In this document: positions 27,198 through 35,314 of the stretch, piece after piece
How the letters are laid out: each line of letters opens with the position of its first letter
How positions within the stretch are numbered: position 1 is the stretch's first letter
NCBI RefSeq assembly: GCF_019977295.1
Contig: NZ_AP024651.1
Span: 620,001-684,000, forward strand
Direction of reading: 5' to 3'
Source: Arthrobacter sp. StoSoilB20
GTDB lineage: Bacteria; Actinomycetota; Actinomycetes; Actinomycetales; Micrococcaceae
DNA length: 64,000 nucleotides
Notes under the pieces: generated by a model
What the model saw: only the letters and a program-made list of their open reading frames with translations
Database searches by the model: none
Told to the model about the DNA's origin: nothing
Position numbers and translations under genes: made by a program

Positions 27198-28264
27198 TGA
27201 AAAATGACGATTTTGAAGTGCAGCCGGGCAAGGCTTCCCCCCAGCGCCGGATGGCAGTGCGCAAGCTTGTGCTGAAGGCGGCAGGTGCCGTCCTGGCGGT
27301 TGGCCTGATCGCGGGCTGCGGCACCAGTGGTGGCTCAGGGTCTGCTGCCGGCAACGCCGATGTTGCCACGGGCGGCTCCAAGTTCACCACCGCGGACCAG
27401 GAGACGGCCAAATTGGGCACCGACGCCGCTCCCGGTGTCTTTCCCCGCACGCTCAAGCACGCCAACGGTGAAACCACGTTGGAGAAGAAGCCCACCCGCG
27501 TGGTGGTTCTGGACACCGGTGAACTGGACGACGTCGTAACCCTTGGCGTCACTCCGGTGGGCATGGCAACCACCGAAGGCGCCAACCCGGTCCCCACCTA
27601 CCTGGCCGACAAGGTCAAGGATGTGGCGTCGGTAGGCACCATCCAGGACCTCAACCTTGAGGCCATCGCTGCCCTGAAGCCGGATCTCATTTTGGGTAGC
27701 CAACTCAGGGCCGACAAGTTGTACAAGCAGCTCTCCACCATTGCTCCCACGGTGTTCAGCATCCGCCCCGGCTTCCCTTGGAAGGAAAACTTCCTGCTGG
27801 TGGGCAAGTCCCTGGGCGAGGAAGACAAAGCCGTCAAGGCACTCAACGACTACCAGGCCGAAGCCGATGCGCTCAAGGCTGACGTGAAGGGCGATCCCAA
27901 GATCTCCCTGGTGCGCTTCCTCCCGGGCAAGATCCGTTTGTACGCGAACAAGTCGCTGATCGGCGTGATCCTCAAGGACGCCGGGCTGGCCCGTCCGGAG
28001 AACCAGGACATCGATGAACTCGCAGCCGAGATCTCGGCCGAGAACATCGAGCAGGGCGATGCCGACTGGATCTTCTACAGCAGCTACGGCGACCCCGCGG
28101 CCACGGGCGAAACCTCCGTGGTTGAAGGCGCTGTCTGGCCCAAGCTCGGCGCAGTCAAAGCCGGCCAGGCCAAGGCCGTCAGCGACGACGTCTGGTTCCT
28201 GGGGCTCGGCCCCACCGGCGCGCAGCTGATCCTCAAGGACCTCCGCAGCATGCTGGCCGGCTAA
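27197..28264 (+). CDS. Iron-siderophore ABC transporter substrate-binding lipoprotein
   Basis: A 355-residue FecB/FepB-type binding protein. The signal region ends with lipobox Cys41 (LIAGC). The mature domain begins near TRVVVLDTGELDDVVTLGV and contains NLEAIAALKPDLILGS, typical of class III periplasmic binding proteins for ferric siderophores. GTG at 27197 is supported by the leaderless promoter; an internal ATG at codon 19 is an alternative. It works with the divergent permease and ATPase genes. Confidence 0.92.
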   Translation: MKNDDFEVQPGKASPQRRMAVRKLVLKAAGAVLAVGLIAGCGTSGGSGSAAGNADVATGGSKFTTADQETAKLGTDAAPGVFPRTLKHANGETTLEKKPTRVVVLDTGELDDVVTLGVTPVGMATTEGANPVPTYLADKVKDVASVGTIQDLNLEAIAALKPDLILGSQLRADKLYKQLSTIAPTVFSIRPGFPWKENFLLVGKSLGEEDKAVKALNDYQAEADALKADVKGDPKISLVRFLPGKIRLYANKSLIGVILKDAGLARPENQDIDELAAEISAENIEQGDADWIFYSSYGDPAATGETSVVEGAVWPKLGAVKAGQAKAVSDDVWFLGLGPTGAQLILKDLRSMLAG

Positions 28265-28291
28265 CGCCGCCCAACAACAAGCACCCCAACG

Positions 28292-28331
28292 ACGACGGCG
28301 GCCCTCACCAAAAGGTGGGGGCCGCCGTCGT
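28292..28331. terminator. Bidirectional terminator hairpin (ACGACGGCG family)
   Basis: 18-bp arms (28292-28309 and 28314-28331) around an AAAA loop: ACGACGGCGGCCCTCACC pairs with GGTGGGGGCCGCCGTCGT, one wobble. It follows the iron-binding protein gene and precedes the tandem repeat at 28334. Confidence 0.85.
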
Positions 28332-28333
28332 AT

Positions 28334-28478
28334 GTGCGTTGTGAGGCCCGGTCTGCGCGCTTACCCGGAGGTTTGGGGCGCAAAGCGGGCCACGCAAGGA
28401 AGGGTGCGTGCGTTGTGAGGCCCGGTCTACGCGCTTACCCGGAGGTTTGGGGCGCAAAGCGGGCCACGCAAGGAAGGG
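28334..28478. repeat. Two-copy tandem repeat, 74-bp period
   Basis: Bases 28334-28404 recur at 28408-28478 with one visible substitution (GTCTGCGCGC versus GTCTACGCGC), separated by TGC. Each copy contains GAGGCCCGGTCT and GGTTTGGGGCGCAAAGCGGG. The period is not a multiple of three and no gene uses it. It lies between a terminator and the 3' end of the DNA-glycosylase-like gene, so it is 3' to both convergent genes. Confidence 0.9.
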
Positions 28479-28480
28479 AA

Positions 28481-29113
28481 CTACGCCTTGCGGGGGATGC
28501 CCGTGCGGGCCATGGCCTCGGCGTAGGCGCCGTGGATGGCATCCAGGTATTCCTGCTGGCGGGCCGGGGTGCCGGCGAAGGAGCGGCCACCGAGCGAGCG
28601 GACCTTGAAGGTCTTGAAGCCACGGCGGGCGATGCTTGCCGGTGCGGCCTTCATGAGCTGGTCGGCCAGACGGTGTGCCTCGTTGCCGTGTGCCACAAGG
28701 GCGGACGTGCGCGGCAGGAGCTGGAGGAGGCGCAGGAGCGGCTTCAAGCCCTCGGTGATGTTGGCAGGTGTGAGCTTGCCCGGTTCCTCGTTGGGTTCGA
28801 TCCACGGGTACGCGTTCCAGGGCATCATGAGCGCGGGACGCAGGCCCAGCTGCCACTGCATACCGAGCATACGGGTGGCGGCTTCCTCGTCACCGGGGGT
28901 GATGAAACCTTCGCCGGTGGTGGTGCGCTGGTTGGAGAAAAGGCTGACGATGCGGCAGTCATCCATGCTGTGAGCGGGGTCGATGTAAAGGACCTCGCTG
29001 CCCGGCTTCTGCTCCTTGATGGAGTCGCACAGCTCGTTGACCTCGGCAATGTGCGGTTCGTAGCGGCGGTTCCAGAGGATTTCTTCGGGTGATTCAGTCG
29101 CCAGTTCTTGCAT
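28481..29113 (-). CDS. Putative uracil-DNA glycosylase superfamily protein
   Basis: A 210-residue soluble protein. MMPWNAYPW, an upstream GITPGDEEAATR-like segment (FITPGDEEAATR) and the ALVAHGNEAHRLADQL strand-helix pattern are reminiscent of the uracil-DNA glycosylase superfamily, and I believe Arthrobacter homologues carry that annotation. The canonical family 1 water-activating motif is not evident, so enzymatic activity is uncertain. ATG start; an iron-box-like sequence lies about 90 bp upstream (29202-29217) but is weak. Confidence 0.55.
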   Translation of the reverse strand: MQELATESPEEILWNRRYEPHIAEVNELCDSIKEQKPGSEVLYIDPAHSMDDCRIVSLFSNQRTTTGEGFITPGDEEAATRMLGMQWQLGLRPALMMPWNAYPWIEPNEEPGKLTPANITEGLKPLLRLLQLLPRTSALVAHGNEAHRLADQLMKAAPASIARRGFKTFKVRSLGGRSFAGTPARQQEYLDAIHGAYAEAMARTGIPRKA

Positions 29114-29386
29114 CAGGGGTTAGGTCTCCTAGGTGTTACAGCGCACCGTTCCAAGGGGCCGCGGGCATGCCGCGGCCGAACCTCAAAGGGTGCTGTTGGG
29201 GGCTAACTAACCTTACCGGACTATGGGGGTTAACGGGTCCTGCTCCGGCGCGCCCTTTAAATGCGACGCGGCGTGTTGCCCGGAAACGTGTCCGGCGTCT
29301 CGGACGGCGGGGCCAACTCCTTGCAGGAGCCGGAGCCGGAGCCGCGGTCTCGACGAAGGCCCGCGGCATGGTGCATGATGCGCCCT

Positions 29387-29734
29387 ATGGAGAAACAGGA
29401 ATCGTCGGCTGCTGCCGTTGCCGCCTTTGAGGGACTCGGGGAAGACTTGGCGCCGGCCGGTGTGGTCATGGGAAAGATGTTCGGCGCCACCTCCCTCATG
29501 CTCAACAAGAAGGCGCTGGCCTGCTTGAACGGAGACAAAGTGGTCTTCAAACTGGGCCGTGATACTGCTGAGCATGCCCGCGCACTGTCCCTTCCCGGAG
29601 CCGTCCTCTTCGACCCTTCACGCATGGGCCGTCCGTTCAAGGACTGGGTGGAGCTGCCCTTCGCCGAGCATGAGGATTGGCCTGCTTTCGCCGAAGCCGC
29701 CTTGGAGTTCGTCGCGGGGGAGCAGGGGACCTAA
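29387..29734 (+). CDS. TfoX N-terminal domain-like protein
   Basis: A 115-residue protein with the TfoX/Sxy N-terminal fold pattern: VVMGKMFGATSLMLNKKALACLNGDKVVFKLG, then a C-terminal WVELPFAEHEDWPAFAEAALEFV helix. TfoX proteins regulate competence in proteobacteria; actinobacterial single-domain forms have no established role. ATG at 29387 is chosen because similarity begins there; in-frame starts upstream give a low-complexity extension. A CATGAT element 7 nt before the ATG would give a leaderless transcript. Confidence 0.65.
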   Translation: MEKQESSAAAVAAFEGLGEDLAPAGVVMGKMFGATSLMLNKKALACLNGDKVVFKLGRDTAEHARALSLPGAVLFDPSRMGRPFKDWVELPFAEHEDWPAFAEAALEFVAGEQGT

Positions 29735-29878
29735 ACGCATTTGCCCACGTCAAAGCGTTGACATACCTTCGCGGGAATGATCAGTTGGAACCAAGGTTTT
29801 GGGGGAAACCAACCGGGGACCCCCACCTCCGGACTGACGATCCCTTGATCGTCAGCAACAACAATCGTGGGGGTAATA

Positions 29879-30508
29879 GTGGTTGCATCAACAGCGTCGC
29901 CGGAAACGGACCCGGGCCAGCGTGACATCGGGTCCCGGAAATCACCGAAAGTCCGTGCCATCCTTGCCGGCGGACTGGTCCTGGGGGTAGGCGCAGCCAT
30001 CACCTTGGCAGCTTGGAATGACTCCGAATTTGCCCAGGGAACCTTCACGGCAGGTGCCTTCAACCTCGAGGGCAGCACGGATGGGACATCGTTCGGAGAG
30101 AACCCCGTCGACGACCCGGCAACGCTCGGCTTTACTGCCGCGCCGGCCAACCTGGCACCCGGCGACGTCGTCACGGCGCCTTTCGCAGTCAGGTTGGACG
30201 ACACCACGAGCAACGACGCCACCGTCACAGTCACCACGGAGACCTCCACCGGAGCCCTCACCGGCCTGACCTACTCGCTGACGCAGTCCGCTGGCTTCGG
30301 GTGTGGAGAACCCGTCACGGAAACGTTGGTGGCAGCCGGGCAGGCACTGGGCACCACGCCGGCCAGTGTCACCTTCGACCTGGTGCAGGGAAGCGGCACG
30401 GCCAATGGCACCGCCGTGAACCTCTGCTTCCGGATTACCGCAGATGATGGCCTCGTCCAATCCCAATCCGGGACCACCACCTGGGAATTCGCCGCACAAT
30501 CGCAGTAA
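29879..30508 (+). CDS. SipW-dependent secreted protein (TasA/camelysin-like), first copy
   Basis: A 209-residue exported protein. An N-terminal hydrophobic segment (VRAILAGGLVLGVGAAITLA) is followed by the signature AAWNDSEFAQGTF, the region typical of SipW-processed TasA/camelysin proteins. The mature part is Thr/Ala-rich and beta-like with two cysteines. GTG at 29879 has GGGGG just upstream; GTG at 29867 is an alternative. It opens a cluster with a SipW-type peptidase, which probably cleaves it. Possible roles are surface fibre or matrix formation. Confidence 0.75.
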   Translation: MVASTASPETDPGQRDIGSRKSPKVRAILAGGLVLGVGAAITLAAWNDSEFAQGTFTAGAFNLEGSTDGTSFGENPVDDPATLGFTAAPANLAPGDVVTAPFAVRLDDTTSNDATVTVTTETSTGALTGLTYSLTQSAGFGCGEPVTETLVAAGQALGTTPASVTFDLVQGSGTANGTAVNLCFRITADDGLVQSQSGTTTWEFAAQSQ

Positions 30509-30511
30509 CCC

Positions 30512-31171
30512 ATGGGCAGACGAGAAGCCGAAACCCAGCGCGGTGCGGCGCTGATCCGCATTCGTGCGCTGCTGGCAGGGGCCTTGGTGCTGGGGCTGGG
30601 CAGTTCCGTGACCCTTGCTTCGTGGACTGACAGCGACTTTGCCGCCGGTGCCTTTGGCGCGAGCGTATTCGTCACCGAGTCCAACGTCACCAAACCGTAC
30701 AACGCGTCAGGGACGTGGAGTGCCAACGACGTTGCGCCCGGTGCAGCGTTGGTGTTCACGGCCACTTCCATGAGCCCGGGCAGTGTGGTCTATGCCCCCT
30801 TCGCCCTCCGAACCAAGGCAAACTCGGTGGCGGGCGAGGTGGTGCTCGGGATTCCGGCCGTAACCAGCAGCGGGACGGGAACCGCCGAGCTTGGCGCCGC
30901 CCTGCGCTACAGGGTGGTCCGCTCGGCTACCTGCGATGCTGCGTCCTTCACCGGAACACCCACCTTCGTAGTGGGCAGCGACGGCGCCAAGCCGTTGACG
31001 CAAGGGCAGGCTGCCGGCGTCGTCAATCCCTTGTCGGCAGCGTCGGCGACGCTGCCTGGAACGCCCGCGCAGTTCTGCTTCGAGGTCACTCTGCCGGCTG
31101 GTGCCAACAACGCGCTCCAAGGCCAGACTGCTACTGCGACCTGGCAGTTCACTGCCACCTCGAGCTCATGA
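30512..31171 (+). CDS. SipW-dependent secreted protein (TasA/camelysin-like), second copy
   Basis: A 219-residue protein starting 3 bp after the previous gene. Its hydrophobic stretch (IRALLAGALVLGLGSSVTLA) is followed by ASWTDSDFAAGAF, a near copy of the first protein's signature. The mature part is again Thr/Ser/Ala-rich with few cysteines. The paralogous N-termini suggest duplication followed by divergence of the exposed part. The stop overlaps the sipW start (ATGA), so peptidase and substrate are translationally coupled. Confidence 0.78.
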   Translation: MGRREAETQRGAALIRIRALLAGALVLGLGSSVTLASWTDSDFAAGAFGASVFVTESNVTKPYNASGTWSANDVAPGAALVFTATSMSPGSVVYAPFALRTKANSVAGEVVLGIPAVTSSGTGTAELGAALRYRVVRSATCDAASFTGTPTFVVGSDGAKPLTQGQAAGVVNPLSAASATLPGTPAQFCFEVTLPAGANNALQGQTATATWQFTATSSS

Positions 31172-31692
31172 GCGGCCGCCGATTCCGCAGCAGGCTGCGT
31201 GAAACATTGCTGAACCTTGCTGCCGTGGGCGGCGCCGTCTGCATCCTGGCGGTGGTGTGTGCCCTGCTCTTCAATATCACCTTGGTCATGTTCAAAACGG
31301 GGTCCATGTCCCCGGCCATTCCGGCCGGATCACTGGCGGTGGTCCGCCAAATCCCGGCAGCTGATATCGGCATCGGGGATGTAGTCACCGTGGACAGGCC
31401 CGGCAAACTGCCCATCACGCACCGGGTCCAATCCGTGGAGCCTGCGCAGGGAGCCGCCCGGACCATCACCATGAAAGGCGACGCCAACACTGAAGCCGAT
31501 CCCGCCCCTTACGTGGTGGAGAAAGTCCGGCTGGTGATCTGGTCCGCGCCGGGGCTCGCGCACCCGCTGGCGGCTGCGGCCAACCCCGTGGTCCTCGGCG
31601 CCACCACGGTTGCCGTGTCCGCATTGGTGACGTGGGTGCTGTGGCCGAGGAGCACTCGCAGACGAAGGACCGGACAACATGTGGCGGCTTAG
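31168..31692 (+). CDS. sipW: SipW-type signal peptidase I
   Basis: A 174-residue membrane peptidase. A transmembrane segment (about residues 17-37) is followed by catalytic Ser46 in GSMSP and His85 in LPITHRV; Ser-His in place of the bacterial Ser-Lys dyad defines the SipW/archaeal-ER type. A second transmembrane segment lies near the C-terminus (VVLGATTVAVSALVTWVLWP). SipW enzymes process TasA-like proteins. Here it overlaps the upstream substrate gene by 4 bp and the downstream surface-protein gene by 14 bp. Confidence 0.9.
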   Translation: MSGRRFRSRLRETLLNLAAVGGAVCILAVVCALLFNITLVMFKTGSMSPAIPAGSLAVVRQIPAADIGIGDVVTVDRPGKLPITHRVQSVEPAQGAARTITMKGDANTEADPAPYVVEKVRLVIWSAPGLAHPLAAAANPVVLGATTVAVSALVTWVLWPRSTRRRRTGQHVAA

Positions 31693-32403
31693 TCCGGCGG
31701 GGCTGCTGGGCGTGCTGCTTCCTGGCGTATTGATGCTTGGCGCCGCGCCCGCTGCACCGGCAGTCGCACCGGCAGTTGCCGCGGACGGTTACCCGCCCGG
31801 TTGGTTGGAGCTCGACGCCGGACCCACCGGCCAAGTGCATCGCCTCACCCCTGGTGGAAGCGCGGATTGGGTGGTGGATGTCCAGGTTCGTGGTGAACCC
31901 GCCTCATCCCTGGAGGTGGGCATGGAGCCCGGTCCGGCGGATGCGGCGGCCCTGCGTGACTTCCTGAGCGTGGAGCTCCAGGGCTGCTCCGAACCCTGGA
32001 CGGGAAGTTCCTGCGCCCAAGGTCCCCGTGTTCTGATGCAGCGGACGCCCCTGAACAGGGCCGACGGCGTGCGGGTGGACCTCATGAGCCCAGGAGCTTT
32101 GGAATCCACCCATGCCCACGTTTTGGTGAGGGCAACACTGGCCGAGGATGTTCCGCCTGAAGTGCGGGGAGCCGGACACAAATTGTGCTGGGCTTTCACG
32201 GTTCTGGTGACGGTGCTGGTTCCGGTGACGGTGCTGGTTCCGGTGACGGTGCTGGTTCAGGAGGCTCACCCGGAAACCCGGCGGAACCGCCGTCGGACGC
32301 TCTTGCCCACACGGGTTTCAGGCTGGGCGGGTTTGCGCTGCTCGGCATTGTGGCGGTCATGGCAGGTTTTGGGTTGGCGCGCCTGCGGGGTGGTGGCCGG
32401 TGA
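31679..32403 (+). pseudogene. LAXTG-anchored surface protein gene with a frameshift near 32200
   Basis: The reading frame from ATG 31679 encodes a signal peptide and exposed domain up to HKLCWAFT, then changes into an implausible Val/Leu/Arg-rich sequence. The +1-base frame instead gives GSGDGA repeats (18-bp DNA repeats at 32200-32260), a Pro-rich wall spanner, LAHTG (32302-32316), a hydrophobic helix and RLRGGGR, a standard sortase E-type sorting signal. That frame stops at 32403, overlapping the next GTG exactly as expected. One missing G at 32199-32201 (ACGG for ACGGG) would restore a protein of about 241 residues. It may be a real mutation, a sequencing error or, less likely, programmed frameshifting. 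Confidence 0.75.
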
Positions 32404-32936
32404 GGGTATGGGCCAAAGTGCGGTCAGGGCTGGTGCTGGCTGTGCCTCTCGCCGTGGTGCTTTCCGTGGTGAACCCGCCGGCTTCCACGGAGGCGGCGTG
32501 GCAGCGCGATCAGTTTGCGTCCGGGAGCTTCGGGACGGTGACCATTCCGGCTCCCACACTCAATGGCCAGTGCACCTACAACCCAGGCGTTCTTGGACTG
32601 GGGGCGTATGTCCGCATCCTGTGGAAAGCGCCGGCGGGGTACTCCCTGGCGAATGCCGAACTGCAGGTATCCACCAGCGGACTGGGCTCGGCGTTGGCCC
32701 CGCTGACTGGGTACAACCTGGCGGCCAACACCACGGGAAATGCGGCCTCGGGGTACAGCACCGAAGTCCAGGCAAACCTGCTGGGCGGGCTCCTGGGGCT
32801 GGGAACCGAGCTCCAGATTGCGATTACGGTCAAGGACCCGGTGTCAGGATGGACGTCGAAGGCTGCTTCCGTGGCGTCAAATGCAGGGTTGGTGGCCGGT
32901 CTTGGCGGAAGCTGCCGCAATCTGCCCGCGGCCTGA
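32400..32936 (+). CDS. Secreted protein of the SipW cluster
   Basis: A 178-residue exported protein with an N-terminal hydrophobic segment (SGLVLAVPLAVVLSVV) followed by AAWQRDQFASGSF, matching the signature of the two upstream TasA-like proteins. The mature part is a Gly/Ala/Leu-rich fibronectin-like beta domain with two cysteines (QCTYNPG and GSCRNLP). GTG overlaps the previous stop by GTGA. Likely another substrate of the SipW peptidase. Confidence 0.75.
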   Translation: MRVWAKVRSGLVLAVPLAVVLSVVNPPASTEAAWQRDQFASGSFGTVTIPAPTLNGQCTYNPGVLGLGAYVRILWKAPAGYSLANAELQVSTSGLGSALAPLTGYNLAANTTGNAASGYSTEVQANLLGGLLGLGTELQIAITVKDPVSGWTSKAASVASNAGLVAGLGGSCRNLPAA

Positions 32937-33169
32937 CGTCGGCGCGCCCGGGTTTCCCTGGGGAAAACTTCACCAGGCTGCCGTTCAAGACACCTTGACA
33001 CCAGAGAAAGCGGTCCCATCGGCTAAACTTGGCTGGTAAGAGCCCCGAACTCTTGCGTATGCCGGCCGTCGTGGCAGGCTGCACCGGTATCGTCGGGGCA
33101 TTCTCATGTACGGCGTCGAGTCCTGGTCATCCGGTCAGTGTCTCGCCCGAAAGAATGGGGGAGGATCCC

Positions 33170-34459
33170 ATGCCCGCTATCGTGATCGTCGGAGCCCAGT
33201 GGGGCGACGAAGGCAAAGGCAAAGCAACCGATCTGCTCGGTGGCCGCGTTGACTACGTCGTCAAGCCCAACGGCGGCAACAACGCCGGGCACACCGTGGT
33301 TGTTGGCGGTGAGAAGTATGAGCTGAAGCTCCTTCCCGCGGGCATCCTGAGCCCCAACGCCATTCCCATTATTGGCAACGGCTGCGTGGTGAACCTCGAG
33401 GCCCTGTTCCAGGAGATCGACGGCCTTGAAGCCCGTGGCGCGGACACCTCGCGCCTGCGCGTTTCGGCCAACGCCCACCTGGTTGCCCCGTACCACCAGG
33501 TCCTGGACAAAGTGACGGAGCGCTTCCTTGGCAGCCGCGCCATCGGTACCACGGGCCGCGGCATTGGCCCGGCCTACATGGACAAGGTGGCCCGCCTGGG
33601 TATCCGTGTCCAGGACGTCTTTGACGAGTCCATCCTCCGCCAGAAGGTGGAAGGTTCGCTGCGTCAGAAGAACGAACTCCTGGTCAAGGTCTACAACCGC
33701 CGCGACATCATTGCGGACGAAATCGTGGAGTACTTCCTTTCCTTCGCCGAGCGGCTCCGCCCGCTGGTCATCGACAGCACACTGGTCCTCAACAACGCTT
33801 TGGACGAGGGCAAGGTTGTGCTCATGGAAGGCGGGCAGGCAACGTTCCTGGACGTCGATCACGGCACCTACCCGTTCGTCACCTCCTCCAACCCCACCGC
33901 CGGCGGCGCTTCGGTTGGCTCGGGCATTGGCCCCACCCGCATTTCCCGGTCCATCGGCATCATCAAGGCGTACACCACGCGTGTTGGCGCCGGTCCGTTC
34001 CCCACGGAACTGTTCGATGACATGGGCGTGTACCTGCAGAAGACCGGCGGCGAGTTCGGAGTGAACACCGGGCGCCCCCGCCGCTGCGGTTGGTACGACG
34101 CCGTCCTGGCCCGCCACGCTTCCCGCGTGAACGGTTTCACGGACTACTTCGTCACCAAGCTGGACGTCCTCACGGGCATTGAGCAGATCCCGGTCTGCGT
34201 TGCCTACGACGTCGACGGCGTGCGCCATGACGAAATGCCCATGACGCAGACCGAGTTCCACCACGCAGTGCCCATCTTTGAGTACTTCGACGGTTGGACT
34301 GAGGACATCACCGGTGCCCGCACCCTGGAAGACCTCCCGGAGAACGCGCGGAACTACGTGCTGGCCCTGGAAAAGCTCTCCGGCACCCGTTTCTCGGCCA
34401 TCGGCGTCGGCCCGGACCGCGACCAGACGATCGTGGTCCACGACCTCATCAACGACTGA
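33170..34459 (+). CDS. purA: Adenylosuccinate synthetase
   Basis: A 429-residue enzyme joining IMP and aspartate with GTP to form adenylosuccinate in AMP synthesis. The phosphate loop is [12 protein letters not shown] at the N-terminus; [11 protein letters not shown] and [10 protein letters not shown] are family landmarks. ATG at 33170 with GGGAGGA upstream is used; the frame continues upstream but the family begins [15 protein letters not shown] element at 33024-33029 suggests a 5' leader of roughly 130 nt. Confidence 0.96.
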   Translation: MPAIVIVGAQWGDEGKGKATDLLGGRVDYVVKPNGGNNAGHTVVVGGEKYELKLLPAGILSPNAIPIIGNGCVVNLEALFQEIDGLEARGADTSRLRVSANAHLVAPYHQVLDKVTERFLGSRAIGTTGRGIGPAYMDKVARLGIRVQDVFDESILRQKVEGSLRQKNELLVKVYNRRDIIADEIVEYFLSFAERLRPLVIDSTLVLNNALDEGKVVLMEGGQATFLDVDHGTYPFVTSSNPTAGGASVGSGIGPTRISRSIGIIKAYTTRVGAGPFPTELFDDMGVYLQKTGGEFGVNTGRPRRCGWYDAVLARHASRVNGFTDYFVTKLDVLTGIEQIPVCVAYDVDGVRHDEMPMTQTEFHHAVPIFEYFDGWTEDITGARTLEDLPENARNYVLALEKLSGTRFSAIGVGPDRDQTIVVHDLIND

Positions 34460-34475
34460 CACCACCAGCCAATTC

Positions 34476-34534
34476 ACGACGACGGCGGGTCACCTTGGTT
34501 CCTCACGGAACCGGAGGTGACCCGCCGTCGTCGT
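34476..34534. terminator. Bidirectional terminator hairpin (ACGACGGCG family)
   Basis: Perfect 20-bp arms ACGACGACGGCGGGTCACCT (34476-34495) and AGGTGACCCGCCGTCGTCGT (34515-34534), with an inner GGTTCC/GGAACC stem around TCAC and TCTTAT after it. It separates purA from the convergent toxin gene. Confidence 0.88.
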
Positions 34535-34582
34535 TCTTATCCCGGTTCGGGCGGTGCGACTGCCGATAATCCTGCGTGGAGC

Positions 34583-34876
34583 TTATCGGGGTTTGTAAAG
34601 ATCAGATCGATGTTCGATGCGGTGGACAAAAAGGACATGTTCTTCAAGGTCCAGAGTGAAGAGCACCCGATAATCGCCTCGCCGAGCGGTGCGGAGTCCG
34701 AGGAGTTCGTTCGTCAAAGGCTTGCTGAGCCGATGCGGATTCTCCGCCAGGGGTCCGGTGACGAACTCAATGATCGCGGTAGCGGCCTTTTCCGGTAAGC
34801 GCCTGAAGCCGCGCAACGCCGGGCTTGTGACTTCGATCGTCCATGGACTTGGACTGGTGCCGGCCGAATCGGTCAC
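34583..34876 (-). CDS. Type II toxin, RelE/ParE family
   Basis: A 97-residue protein with the RelE-fold pattern: IEVTSPALRGFRRLPEKAATAIIEFV, then a beta-sheet core RTARRGDYRVLFTLDLEEHVLFVHRIEHRSDLY ending in the His-Arg/Tyr region typical of the family. RelE-type toxins cleave mRNA on the ribosome. Its start overlaps the antitoxin stop by 4 bp. Residues before about 12 are not conserved and the start could be slightly downstream. Confidence 0.9.
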   Translation of the reverse strand: MTDSAGTSPSPWTIEVTSPALRGFRRLPEKAATAIIEFVTGPLAENPHRLSKPLTNELLGLRTARRGDYRVLFTLDLEEHVLFVHRIEHRSDLYKPR

Positions 34877-35148
34877 CGGGCCGGGAGTCCAAACTCCCGG
34901 CGGAGATCGTCCCCGCTGGTGGTGTTGCCCGCGGCGATGTCGCGTTTAGCCTGGTCCAGGTCTTCACGGATACCTGGCTGCGAGAGCCAGTGGATGGTTT
35001 CCTGCAAAGATTCCAGGTCGTCCGCGGACATGAGAACGGCAGATGGATGGCCGTGTCGCGTAATTTGAATGATCTCGTGCGTTGAGTCTGCTTCTTCGAC
35101 CAAGGCGGACAGCTTGTCCTTGGCTTCACTCAGTGGCACTGTTCTCAT
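34873..35148 (-). CDS. Type II antitoxin, Phd/YefM family
   Basis: A 91-residue antitoxin with the N-terminal DNA-binding PLSEAKDKLSALVEEA...IIQITRHGHPSAVLMSADDLESLQ pattern of Phd/YefM proteins and a charged C-terminal tail that would wrap the toxin. A TAAAAT -10 element (35160-35155) lies 6 nt before the ATG, so the transcript is leaderless. An inverted repeat over this promoter is the probable autoregulatory operator. Confidence 0.92.
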   Translation of the reverse strand: MRTVPLSEAKDKLSALVEEADSTHEIIQITRHGHPSAVLMSADDLESLQETIHWLSQPGIREDLDQAKRDIAAGNTTSGDDLRREFGLPAR

Positions 35149-35154
35149 AGCTGT

Positions 35155-35200
35155 ATTTTAGCCAAACTTCAGGCCAGAAACTAGCCTAATTATTGGCTAA
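35155..35200 (-). promoter_or_regulatory. Antitoxin promoter and autoregulatory inverted repeat
   Basis: TTAGCCAA (35158-35165) and TTGGCTAA (35193-35200) are perfect inverted arms with a related TAGCCTAA between them. The first arm overlaps the -10 TAAAAT of the toxin-antitoxin operon, in line with repression by the Phd-RelE complex. Confidence 0.65.
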
Positions 35201-35314
35201 CTTACATCGAGTGAAGCAGTTCGCACAGGTCTTTCCTTCCAGGGACTAATCTCCAGGCCCGTGGGGTTACTCCTTTTGGAGCGAAACCAGTGATGATGAC
35301 GGAATGAGGGCACC

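Noticed and set aside
29202..29217. Second iron-box-like sequence (GCTAACTAACCTTACC) upstream of the glycosylase-like gene
   Set aside because: Only a partial match, about 90 bp from the start and without a clear promoter; kept as a remark only.
30715..31167. Extension of the SipW frame upstream of 31168
   Set aside because: Overlaps the TasA-like gene in another frame; ATG at 31168 gives a normal-size SipW and an ATGA junction.
32201..32998. Continuation of the surface-protein frame past 32200 as a 439-residue protein
   Set aside because: Sequence after 32200 in that frame is Arg/Trp/Val-rich shadow, while the alternative frame encodes a textbook sorting signal and an overlapping stop.
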